64,000 nt of DNA from Henckelia pumila (lineage: Eukaryota; Streptophyta; Magnoliopsida; Lamiales; Gesneriaceae), in assembly GCF_033568475.1 (NCBI RefSeq), contig NC_133121.1, positions 26,829,374 through 26,893,373 on the forward strand. The letters are read 5' to 3'. Below are positions 1-10,600 of the stretch, piece after piece. Below the pieces are notes generated by a model. It was not told the origin of the DNA. It made no database searches and worked only from the letters and a program-made list of their open reading frames with translations. Every line of letters starts with the position of its first letter. The stretch's first letter is position 1. A program made the position numbers and the translations under genes.

Positions 1-165
1 TTTTAAGCGTACAAATCTTATGTCTGCTTTAACGAGCAGATCGAAATTATTTTAAGTTTTGAAAGTGTATTCACCCCCTCTCCCCCTTCTACAATGTTTT
101 TCGATCCTAACACTCTTAGTTCCCCAAGAAGAAAATTATACAATCAAGTATATATATATATATAT

Positions 166-428
166 GGGCTAATTGCATTAATCTCCCCTGTGAAAAGTCT
201 AAAAATCATAAAACCCTCTAAGAAATATTAATAGGTTAATGCATCCCTCTGTTTTTTAAAATATAGCACATTTCACCCCTATGTTATACAAACTCGGGCA
301 CATTTATACCCTCTCATAGGGGTTTTTATGCTAATTTTTTTAAAACATAGGGTCTAACATGCTATTAATTTTACACAGGGTGTTTTATGTCTTTTACACT
401 TTTCACAGGGGGTGTGGATGCAATTAGC

Positions 429-430
<2 letters not shown>
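166..430. mobile_element. Mutator-like MITE, 265 bp
   Basis: The ends are inverted repeats: it opens GGGCTAATTGCAT and closes ATGCAATTAGCCC, and the similarity continues inward through a CCCTGTGAAAAGT block on both sides. It has no ORF. It sits in an AT dinucleotide run, so the target duplication cannot be defined. The ends match those of the 2.4 kb element at 20554..22956, which has a 9 bp duplication, so I place both in one Mutator-like family. That family assignment is inferred. Confidence 0.75.

Positions 431-467
<37 letters not shown>
431..467. repeat. AT microsatellite
   Basis: An uninterrupted AT dinucleotide run directly abuts the right end of the MITE. A shorter run (about 150..165) abuts its left end, so the MITE appears to have inserted into one AT tract. 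Confidence 0.9.
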
Positions 468-468
<1 letters not shown>

Positions 469-808
469 CCTTGGCACGGGATGCGTGCATATACATAATT
501 TTTTTTATATTAATTGGTTTAATGTTATTTTTAGAACTCACACGATGAATCAGATATTTAAAAGTTTTAAGTGTGATAAATATCTAATCTAAAAATTTTA
601 AAATACAAACAAAGATAGCGAGTGTAATTTTGGTAAATAAGATAAAATTTAATGATTAAAACAAGAGGTGACCATATAAAATGACTAATTTATCTAATAA
701 TTTTGGTTTTGTTGGAAATTAAGTTAGGATATAATCATAATTTAATCTCAAGCTTCACCAATTAATTAAAATTTGGTTAATTAAAGGCTCTCTACTATAA
801 TAAAATAG

Positions 809-810
<2 letters not shown>
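468..810. other. AT-rich intergenic sequence, nothing recognised
   Basis: Very AT-rich sequence without an ORF, repeat ends or RNA-like structure that I can support. Confidence 0.6.

Positions 811-850
<40 letters not shown>
811..850. repeat. AT microsatellite, about 20 units
   Basis: A pure AT dinucleotide run of 40 bp. AT-rich non-coding sequence continues to 1143. A short inverted repeat CACTAAAAC / GTTTTAGTG lies near 891..918, but it is not part of a recognisable element. Confidence 0.9.
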
Positions 851-853
<3 letters not shown>

Positions 854-1143
854 CAGATGTCCAACAAATGATGCCCACTTCGTGTCCGACCACTAAAACT
901 TGATTCCGTGTTTTAGTGGTGCGATATATGATAAGAGAAGATTTGGCAATTAGGAATAAGTTGTAAATTTATTATAACAAGTTATTTTGGTCTTTTTTAT
1001 TGAATATATAAAAGAATTAGTATTTTTAATAAGCTCACTAAAAAAAATGAAAATTGCAATTTAAGATGGATGTTAATTTTTCTTGAACGTGTCGAACGTG
1101 ATGTCTCTCCCAATAAAAAAAAGGTTTATGTTAATGTGTTACT

Positions 1144-2606
1144 TGTAGTGACCTTGCATGGAATCACCTACTAACTGGCAACTAATAGCATGCATTAAAC
1201 TTAATACAGCAAAATACTTAACAGAGTAAAAACGTGCGGAAACTTAACCATAATTTACATATCAGCTTAGTAATATAATCCAGGCTTAAATCTGTAGTGA
1301 TACAACCATAACGAAATTCTTAAAATAAACATTATACAGCTAACAAATCATGTTGTATAATAAACTCCTCAAGGCTCCTGCTCCCTAGTCCTGCCTTGAA
1401 CTACCAGCTCCGTCCATCCTGCGACCTGCCCCATGGAATAGGGTGTCCAAGATAACAACTAGGACGTGAGCGCTACGCCTAGTACATAGACATGAGTAAA
1501 CATATGTATATAATGCATGCAACATGATGACTGGTAAAAGATCATCTGAAAAGTCATGCTCAGAACCGGCGCCATATGAGTGCTGCCATCGCACGGATCA
1601 ACCTCTGGGTGCAACCACACTCGTCTAGTACACCAGAGTAGACAGACATAAATGCCCCCGCCGTCGCGGTACTCTCAGTGACAGACTATCGAGTATAGAG
1701 CTGAGTGACTCTATAATCAGGTATAACAAGGAATAGGCTCAACGTGTATATGCACATGACATATGAGTATAGAAAACGGTAAATCATACATCATGCCATA
1801 TAATAATGCCAAATAAATGCAACATATAAACATGTATACTCGCTGGCAATCTCAGTCAATGTGTACGTACCTCTAGGCTAGTTCAAGTAAAGTAGATCCT
1901 AGGTTCCAAGCCTATATTCAAAAGTTCACCGTATCACTACACAATTTCTATAAGCCTTAACTAAGCTAATAAATACTCCCAAAACTTAAATCGATTCCCG
2001 GACCATACCTTCGTCCGAAGTAAGCCCTTTGAAGACGCCAGTCCCGGATGACTATAACCACAACTTGGTTATTCCATAACTTCGATTATAACCGATAGGG
2101 CCCTCAAGTGTATATCTCACACTATATAACTGAAGAAGGAAACTCGGGAATTCGTAATTGAAAATGAACTCTGAACGGCCCTATTTATAGCCAAATTTCT
2201 CGGCCAGGATCGGAACTTCCGATTTCGGGATCGGAGCTTCCGATCCAGCTCATTGCGTGCATGTCTGCCACGCCAGGATCGGAACTTCCGATCTACGATC
2301 GGAGCTTCCGATCTGCTCTATGATCGACACTTGTCAAAACTCGCGACTGAGTCATCGATCATTTCTGGCAGCTGGGGATCGGAACTTCCGTTCCAGGATC
2401 GGAGCTTCCGTTCCGATCGGAGCTTACTATCCAGGATCGGAGCTTACTATCGCTTACTATCTGGGATCGGAGCTTACTATCCGGCCCAAAATTAAAAAGC
2501 CCAAATTTTACTTCTGAAGTCCAATAACACTCCAAAATTGGTTAAATACCAACCCTTAATCATATTTAACATATTATTATCTTAAAATGGTTTCTGGGTT
2601 ACTACA
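1144..2606 (-). mobile_element. Solo LTR, Tekay-like gypsy, minus orientation
   Basis: The 1,463 bp unit starts TGTAGTGACC and ends ACTACA on the plus strand, flanked by the 5 bp duplication TTACT (1139..1143 and 2607..2611). Read on the minus strand it starts TGTAGTAACCC and ends GGTCACTACA. That matches the ends of the LTR at 59725..61111 (TGTAGTAGCCC, GGTCACTACA). It has a minus-strand TATA-like CTATAAATAG with a palindromic motif array upstream, as in that LTR. There is no internal region or partner LTR, so it is a solo LTR left by recombination. Short ORFs inside it come from the repeated motif and are not genes. Confidence 0.88.
2181..2482 (-). promoter_or_regulatory. LTR U3 promoter: TATA box plus palindromic motif array
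   Basis: On the minus strand CTATAAATAG (plus 2181..2190) is preceded upstream by about nine copies of GATCGGA(A/G)CTT (plus about 2214..2482), several extended to GATCGGAGCTTCCGATC, an imperfect palindrome. Position upstream of a TATA box suggests an LTR enhancer. The binding factor is unknown. Confidence 0.6.
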
Positions 2607-3037
2607 TTACTGGAGATGTTGATTGTTGACAATACAACAAATATTACTCTAAGATTTTGACGTTTAATAACATAGTATAAAAATATACGTATAACATCTC
2701 CAATCTTCATAAATGGTATATATGCATAATGTAGAACAATAATGCATGAAGATGACAAGGGGATATATACTTGTACAAGGAACTAAACACCAAACCAAAA
2801 CCCATTTGATTCGAGTCCCATTCTCAACCCCCACCGGTTTAGCCTTTCGACATTAACTTACAAAATTTAGATGCCAACCACTTGCATTTGGAGTCTAATG
2901 CCCTGGCAACCAAGGTGGTGGATTCGGCAGACTAAATTTAGAAGTTTTTTTTTTTTTGGTTGCATGAGATGGTCTATATATCGTAATCTGGACGGCCTGG
3001 CCGCTAGATCGAACGATCGTTAACCGCCACCGGCAAG

Positions 3038-3218
3038 CAGTGGCGGAGCCACGTTAAAGCCCGGGTGGTCCGAATTTTTTTTAAAATTTATATATATAAA
3101 TTTTTAGTTATTTTGGATTAATTTGGTATTAGCCCAGGTAGCTCGATTCAAAATTTTAAATGATTCGAGAGCTTGAAATCTTAGCCCGGATAGATAACAA
3201 ATCCTGGCTCCGCCATTG
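3038..3218. mobile_element. hAT-type MITE, 181 bp
   Basis: Terminal inverted repeats CAGTGGCGGAGCCA and (reverse) CAATGGCGGAGCCA are flanked by an 8 bp duplication, CCGGCAAG on the left and TCGGCAAG on the right. The tandem copy near 4828 has the uninterrupted CCGGCAAGAGATCTGAGG, which is the empty site and confirms both boundaries. An 8 bp duplication is typical of hAT elements. Confidence 0.9.
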
Positions 3219-3529
3219 TCGGCAAGAGATCTGAGGCCAAACATGACTCGTCTCGTTGATAATACTCTCTCCACAAAAACGACGGGACATGAAAAGGTGG
3301 CTGTCCCATAACCCATTCGGATCATGGAAATGAGCCAAATGGAAATTTTGCAAGAACATATAATATATGCATGCACTTTACATTCTTCTTGGTCCTTGAA
3401 CAAGGATAAATTATTACAGATGATTTCAGATAAGTTAAATTTCAATCATCACCTGAAATTGATAAGCAATTAATTTCTAGCCAGAAAATATTGGCTACTT
3501 AATTTTTTTTTACTTATTTGTATTTTTTT

Positions 3530-4380
3530 AAGGGGAGTTATATTTACAATCCAATTTTTGTTAAATATACTCCATCTTTAATTTTTATAGTATATATTGA
3601 CAAAGATACCTTTTTATTGATTATTCTATTTTGAGTAAATTTATTAATGATCTTAATTCCCAAAATAAGTTACTTAAAACATGAAAAATGTATAAAAAAA
3701 TATGTAAAAGTTTAAAAAGCAAAATTACATAATTCATTAAATTATCGTTACTTTTTTTTTTTTTGATTTTTTAAACCCGATTTGTTACTTTTTTTAATTT
3801 TAATATTTTTTCTTATTTTTAATTTTTCCAATAAAGTGATATTTCATTAGCATATTTTGATATCTTATTCCATAATAATATTTTTATTCTGAACTTTAAA
3901 AAATAAGATTTTCAAGTAATCACATTATCTTATAAAAATACATTTATATTTTAAAACTAAATAAAAATAGTTAATATATTTTTGTGCAAATATTTTTAAC
4001 AATTAAAAATATCACGTCTAATGAATGAGTAAGTTTCTTGTGAGACGGTCTCACGAATCTTTATCCGTGAGACGAGACAACCCTGCCCATATTTACAATA
4101 GAAAGTAATATTTTTTCTTGGGTAACCCAAATAAGAGATCCGTCTCACAAAATTAATCCGTGAGACCGTCTCACAAGAGTTTTTGCCCAAATAAATAGTG
4201 TTCACAATATATTTTATTAAAAGTTATACATTTTATCGTTAGAAACTTCGCAAAAAGAAATTAAAATAATATAACATAAAAAATTAATGTCATATTTTAC
4301 TCCAAAAATTTTTACCCCCAATACTTTGTGAAATCAATTAACTAATAATTAAAGTCTTATTTTACTCCAAATTTTTTTTT
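3530..4380. mobile_element. Insertion of unknown class in duplication copy 1
   Basis: About 850 bp of AT-rich DNA separates two copies of ACTTATTTGTATTTTTTT (about 3512..3529 and 4383..4400). The other tandem copy has the corresponding site only once, near 5122. The sequence just inside the left edge (GGGGAGTTATATTT) and the reverse of the right edge (TTTGGAGTAAAATAAG) are weakly similar inverted repeats. No ORF. Class undetermined. It contains the MITE at 4031..4183. Confidence 0.5.
4031..4183. mobile_element. MITE with GTGAGACGGTCTCAC ends
   Basis: The ends TTGTGAGACGGTCTCACG and CGTGAGACCGTCTCACAA are near-perfect inverted repeats, each internally palindromic. The body is about 115 bp and non-coding. 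I recall this family as abundant in several asterid genomes. I could not define a target duplication. Confidence 0.7.
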
Positions 4381-4654
4381 TTACTTATTTGTATTTTTTT
4401 TAATTTTTATCCTCTCAAAATTTTTTGCAATTTTAGACTTAATAACTTCCTTGTTTGTCCTACTTTTGGTGCGGCTAACGTTGGATTTGCACTTTACTCC
4501 GTCGCTAGAATTTTTCTTCGTTTTTTGTACGTAACTTGCATATTTTTCTTTTCTATTTTTGATTAAAAAAAATTTTGTTACCAAACACTAGAAAAAAAAA
4601 ACGCATGTTTTGCTACGGTTTTTTTTTTAAAACCGTAACATAATTAACACATAA

Positions 4655-6801
4655 TTAACTTACAAAATTTAGAAGCCAACCACTTGCATTTGGAGTCTAA
4701 TGCCCTGGCCTGGCCACCCGGTGGTGGATTCGGCAGATTTAATCTAGAAGGGTTTTTTTTTTTTTTTGGCATGAGATGGTCTATCGTAATCTGGACGGCC
4801 GGCCTCTAGATCGATCGTTAACCGCCACCGGCAAGAGATCTGAGGCCAAACTTGACCAGTCTCGTTGATAATACTCTATCCACAAAAACGACGGGACATG
4901 AAAAGGTGGATGTCCCATTCGCATCAAGGAAATGAGCCAAATCTTTGATAGGAAATTTTGCAAAAACATATATATATATGCATGCACTTTACATTCTTCT
5001 TGGTCCTTGCACAAGGATAAATTATTACAGATGAATTCAGATAAGTTAAATTTCAATCATCACCTGAAATTGACTAAGCATGTAATTTCTAGCCAGAAAA
5101 TATTGGCTAATTAATTTTTTTTTTTTACTTGTATTTTTTTTTTAATCCTCTAAAAAATTTTTGCAATTTTAGACTTAGTAACTTCCTTGTTTTTCCTACT
5201 TTTGGTGCCACTAACGTTGAATTTGCACTTTTACTCCGTCGCTTGCGGATTTGGATCCCCTGCTGTGGGATGCGGATTTGGATCCCCTGCTGTGAGGATC
5301 CCATAGCAGAGGATGTTGTGCATCGTTTCCTCCACAACCACATGCTTTTCCTTTTTTTTTTTTTTTTTTGTTTTCTCTTTTCTTTTTTTTTTCAACTTAA
5401 TTTTTTAGCATTCTTTTAACGATTTTGTTTTTCTTCTTTCTTTAAAAAAACAAAATTGGTTTTATTTTTTATTTTCTAGTTCATCCAAATTTTCAATCTA
5501 ATTTTATTTTTTAAAAAAAACAATTTTTTGCCTCCAATTTCTACATGTTCAATTCGTCTATTTTTTTTCTTCTCAATTCAAGTTTTTTTAAAATTTACAA
5601 TAAATAAGAGAAAATTTCTGAAATTTTGGGACCTGAATATTCGGGAACGCGAACCCGACATATTTTGAAACTTGAATATTCTGAACCGCGAATATTCGGA
5701 ATCTCTCTGGTAGGGAGAATAAATTCTGATTTTTTTTTCGTTTTCAGGATTTCGTTCGAAAAACACAAAAAAATGCTTATTTATTTAAAAAATGCTATTT
5801 CAAAATTTATATTAAATATAAAATAAATATTCGACTTAAAGCATATAATATTAAAATATTTATGATAATGTTTCAAGTTTTTTCGCAAAAAGAACATCAT
5901 ACGATATCATATAATTATTAATAAAATATTATGATAAAAATTAATGGATAAATTTTAGTAAATAGATTGCCAGCATCTTTTATTCTAAATATTTGATCTA
6001 ATTAGATAATTATAAATATGAATTAATTAAAATTTTAATTTAATTTTTAAAAAAATCACCAAAATAAAATATCATTTCGCGATTCTATTGTACGATCGTT
6101 CCAACAATAAAAAATTACGTAAATTAAGTCGACGGTTAATTGTTATATGTGTTGAAACACAATAATATGTTGCTCAATCTATTATTAAAATTATTAATAA
6201 AATATATTACAATATTATTTCAGAAGGGATCGAGAATCCCCTCGGCATAAAGTTTTATTCCCGATCTTCTCTCGATATTAATCTAGACGAGAAAAATTGC
6301 AAAAACTCGATTCGAGAAACCCGAATATTTAGGTCCCAAAATTTCAAAATTTTCTTTTATTTATTGTAAATTTAAAAAAACTTGAATTGAAAAGAAAAAA
6401 GAATAGACGAGTTGAACATGTAGAAATTGGAGGCAAAAAATTGTTTTTTTTTAAAATAAAATAAAATTTAAAAATTGAAAAGGAAAATTGTTTTATTCAC
6501 GACCAATTTTGTTTTTTAGTTTTTTTTTTAAATAAAGAAGAAAAACAAAATTTTTGAGTTAAAGAATTAAAAAAAATTACAAAATTTGAAAAAGAAAAAA
6601 AAAAGAAAAGAAAACCAACCGAAAAAAAAAAGTAAAAAGCATGTGGGCTGATGCCGTTTCCTCCACAGCATCCCTTTCTATGGGATTCCCCCACAACAGG
6701 GGATCCAAATCCGCGCTTGCATGTTTCTTCGTTTTTTAGTACGTAACTTTGCATATTTTTCTTTTCTATTTTTGGTTTAAAAAAATTGTTACCAAAAAAT
6801 C
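4655..6801. repeat. Tandem segmental duplication, copy 2 (interrupted)
   Basis: Second copy of the unit at 2853. It lacks the two insertions of copy 1 but is split after CTCCGTCGCT by the foldback element 5247..6713. The unit resumes at TTTCTTCGTTTTTT and runs to about 6801, shortly before the Tat retrotransposon. Confidence 0.85.
5247..6713. mobile_element. Foldback transposon, about 1.47 kb
   Basis: The terminal sequence GGATTTGGATCCCCTG recurs inverted at the right end. Inverted similarity extends inward about 400 bp on each side, for example CAATTTCTACATGTTCAA near 5535 and its complement near 6410, and AAATTTTGGGACCTGAATAT near 5623 against an inverted match near 6330. The left terminal block is itself duplicated in tandem. 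Flanks share CGCTTGC (5240..5246, 6714..6720), a 7 to 8 bp duplication compatible with hAT. The unpaired centre (about 5660..6310) has no credible coding region. The exact right edge is uncertain by 1 bp. Confidence 0.8.
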
Positions 6802-6865
6802 ATCGTGTTTTCTTCCAAATGATTCCAGTTTCTTTTCAAAAATCCATGTCAACATTCATGTCCAA

Positions 6866-7581
6866 TGATGCCCCGGCAAGACAGGGGAGCAGGGCCACAT
6901 ATGCCCCGGGGAACAGGGACATAAAGAGTCAGGGATTACAGGGTTGTATTAAAGCAAGGGTGGCGGAACTGTAAGTCGGGACAGCGATTAAGACTCTAGC
7001 CCGACTATTTTTGGGATGAGTAGTGATGTCCCGGTAAGCCAGGAGGCCCGGGCCACGAATGACCCGGAGTGGTAGGGCTGTATTAAGGTAGCCAGTAGCC
7101 TCAGGAGCCCGGAAAACCAGGTCTGCAGGACTTATATAATGCCCGTGCTTTAGGGGCATGATCCCCACGATTATCACCAACCCAAGCTTTTCGGGTTCAT
7201 CGTACGTGACAGGCAAACATGGGCAACTACCACACCCACGATCCAGATCGTGGCCACTACCCTGGAATTGCGGAGTGACACTCTCACTCCAAGGCCTTTA
7301 AATATCTGGTCACAGATATTTATGTTCACCTAAATTTCAAAAGCACTATACTCATTTTCTCTAAAAAGCCCACTCTATTTCTAAGTCTAACTAAGCATCG
7401 GAGTGGCCCCGCCGGAACTTCCTCCGGCGTCCCACTAACGCGCTTTTTATCCCCTTCTTTGGTGTGCAGTTCATCTTGATTAAGGAATGACAGCTCATAT
7501 ATTACTTCCATTAGCCCGGTCACCACGTCAGGCCCACAACACTATCCTGATAGCCCGGGCCCTGTTTTACAACCATCATCA
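6866..7581 (+). repeat. 5' LTR of the Tat element
   Basis: It starts TGATGCCCCGG and ends CATCATCA. A TATA-like TATATAA lies at 7133..7139. The first part contains a two-fold imperfect repeat: the module that begins TGATGCCCCGGCAAG and runs to GACTATTTTTGGGATGAGTAG restarts at 7025 as TGATGTCCCGGTAAGCC. Relative to the 3' LTR it has lost about 8 bp near 7320. Confidence 0.92.
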
Positions 7582-7600
7582 TTGGTGCCGTCTGTGGGAA
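7582..7600 (+). other. Primer binding site region
   Basis: TTGGTGCCGTCTGTGGGAA directly follows the 5' LTR, the position of the minus-strand primer site. I recognise this sequence as common in plant Tat elements. I do not assign the tRNA. Confidence 0.7.
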
Positions 7601-7621
7601 GCTTGTTCTATAGACGTAGAT

Positions 7622-10600
7622 ATGGCTTCTCATGATCAAACATTACCTGGAGACCATCAGCCAGGACGGAATATTACCATTCCCTTGGAGCAGTTAGAAT
7701 CATTTGTCCAAGATGTGGTACGGAAGTCGTTGATAGCTGCAAAGCAGCCACAATCAAAGGACATAACAGTGGAGGAAGAAGGAAATCAGGGTAATCCAAA
7801 CCCTATTGCCCAGGTTCAAGAAGGAGAAGAAGAAGAAAGCTCTTGGATGAACTCAATACAGCCGTCCATGGCAGATGAGTTGCATGAGCTCAGGAGGAAG
7901 GTACAGAAGTTGGAGGAGGGGGGTTCCCAAATGGCTTGCCCTATCAAAATTCCGGGTTGCCCTTTTTCACAGGAGGTGATAGAGGAACCCTTGCCACTAA
8001 ATTACAAGTCGGCTAAAATCCGGGAATACGATGGGAGCACAGACCCAGAGGAGCACCTGGCTCGGTTTGAAAATGTAGCCATGTTACATTGCTATGGAGA
8101 TAAGATCAAATGCAAAGTCTTCCTAACCACTTTGGTGGATTCTGCCCAAAGATGGTTTGAGAAGTTGGAGCCCCAGAGTGTTCAATCATTTGCAAAATTC
8201 AAGCAAGTGTTTTTGCAGCACTTCGGCAGTAGCAAGAGGTATAGGAAAACTGCTTATAGCCTTTTTGAAGCAAAGCAGTCAGGAGAGGAGTCTTTACGAA
8301 CCTATATCAAAAGGTTTAACAAAATTACTTTGGAGGTCCCGACTTGTGCCCAGGAGACCAAGATCACGGCTTTCACCCAAGGTCTTCGGGAAGGGGAATT
8401 TTTCAAATCACTGGTGAAAAAAGCACCCCGGACCTTCGAAGATTTGCTGGCTCGGGCTGAAAAATACATTAACAAGGAGGAAGCTCAGAGGCAGAAAAAG
8501 GAGGTGGCCTGGCGGGAGGGAGGCCGGGAACAAGGAAGAAGCAGAGAGAACCATGATCCCATGGGGCGATTGTCCCGGTATGCTTCGTACCAAGGGACCC
8601 GAGATAAGGCTGTTCATATGTGTGAAGAAAGGGTGGACACGCAGACCCCTGTTTCTAAGGAGAAGCTCTGGAAGTACTGTGCACTTCATCAAGAGTGCAC
8701 TCATGACACCAGTGAGTGTCGAACTCTGCAGCAAAGACACCAACTGCCTTATGTTAGAGATGGTAGGCCGGTCCCAAAAAAGCCCCGAAGCGTGCCTTGG
8801 TTTCGGGGGTCACAGACGTCGATTCCTCCCCGGGATGCCACCAGCTCTCGGGAAAAAGGAAAACAAGAAATGGATCATGAAAAAAAAGACAAAACATCTG
8901 GGGATGGGCCGGCCAAAGGTATCATTAACATGATATCGGGAGGATCTACGGATGGAGATTCCAACCGGGCTAGGAAGGCCTGGATTCGGAGGGAAAGCTT
9001 AGGGGTGGAGGAAGGAAGGCAGGGGGCGGGGCCAATCATCACATTTGGACCCCAAGACCTGGAGGGAGTAAACTTACCCCATAATGACGCTTTGCTTATA
9101 CAAGCTCGGATCGCCAATTATGATGTTCGAAGGGTGTTCGTTGACTCGGGAAGCTCAGTGAATGTCCTTTTTCAAGAAGCATTCGAGCAGATGGATTTGC
9201 AGGGATATGAGTTGAGCCCGGTAAAAACCGCCTTGTATGGCTTTGCCGGGCACACTGTCCAACCCCAAGGGGAAATGTTGCTGCCTATCACCTTGGGATC
9301 AGGAGATGAGAAGAGGACGGTCATGACAAGATTCACATTAGTGGAAACACCTTCTTCCTATAATGTCATCTTGGGTAGGCCGGCTATGAACTCTTTCAAA
9401 GCCGTAGCTTCAGCTTACCATCAAAATATCAAGTTCCCAGTGGGAGATAAGGTCGGAGAAGTTCAAGGAGATCAGCCTTCCTCTCGAAAATGCTATGCCG
9501 AGACAGTGAAGATAGACTACAAGAGGGCAAAACAGAATGGAAAGGTAGGAGCCTTGGGGGGAAGAGAGTATGAAGAGGTAGAGATGGAGCCCGGGCAAAC
9601 AGGGAAGTCTGTTAAAATAGCTCGGGATTTAGACGCATGGTTGATTGAAGCATTGAGAGGCTGCCTCATTCAGAATAAGGATGTGTTCGCCTGGGCTCAG
9701 GGTGATTTGGTGGGAGTTTCATCTCGGGTGGCAGAACACAAACTAAACATCAGCCCAGGTTCCCGACCTGTCATACAAAAGAAGAGGCATTTTGGGGCCG
9801 AGAAGGATAAGGTGATAGCGGAGCAGGTTCACGAGCTACTGCGGGCCGGGCACATCAAGGAAATACAATTTCCTACTTGGTTGTCCAACGTAGTGCTAGT
9901 ACCAAAGGCCACGGGGAAGTGGAGAATGTGTGTGGATCTCCGGGATTTAAATAAATCCTGTCCCAAAGATTGTTACCCTCTGCCCCGAATTGACCAGTTG
10001 GTGGACTCCACATCCGGTTGTGAGTTGCTGAGCTTCATGGATGCATACCAGGGCTATCATCAAATTCCTTTAGCCCTGGAAGATCAAGACAAAGTCAGCT
10101 TCGTCACCTCGGGAGGTACTTTCTGCTACGTAGTGATGCCATTTGGTTTGAAAAATGCGGGAGCTACGTATCAGCAGATGATGGACAGAGTGTTCCGGGA
10201 ACAGGTGGGCCGAAATGTGGAGGTATATGTGGATGATATATTGGTGAAGTCCAGGACCCGGGATAGTTTCTTACCCGACTTGGAGGAAACTTTTGCGACA
10301 TTTCGGCGATATGGGATCAAATTGAACCCGGCTAAGTGTATGTTTGGGGTGAAAAGTGGCAAGTTTCTGGGGTTCATGGTCACTGAACGGGGGATAGAAG
10401 TCAACCCTGAAAAAGTGAAGCTGTTACGGGAAATGCCTTCACCAACATCTATTAAGGAGGTACAGCGATTAACCGGCCGGATTATAGCCCTGGCCCGGTT
10501 TATAGCTCGATCAGCTCATCGCAGCTATCATTTTTTCCAAGTGTTGCGTAAAGCCCAGAGGTTCGGCTGGACTGAGCAATGCGAGCAGGCCTTTCAGGAG

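Larger units (their letters stand above)
2853..4612. repeat. Tandem segmental duplication, copy 1 (interrupted)
   Basis: A unit of roughly 0.8 kb beginning TTAACTTACAAAATTTAGA recurs at 4655. Shared landmarks are the CCACTTGCATTTGGAGTC block, the CGACGGGACATGAAAAGGTGG block, the TTACATTCTTCTTGGTCC block and the CTCCGTCGCT block. Copy 1 carries an hAT MITE (3038..3218) and an 850 bp insertion (about 3530..4380) that copy 2 lacks. No gene is recognised in the unit. Confidence 0.85.

Noticed and set aside
2253..2517. Two overlapping ORFs of 80 and 86 codons
   Set aside because: They are built from the repeated GATCGGAGCTTCC motif inside a solo LTR and would not be expected to encode protein.
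8157..8933. Overlapping plus-strand and minus-strand ORFs within gag
   Set aside because: They are out-of-frame shadows of the gag-pol frame without independent similarity.
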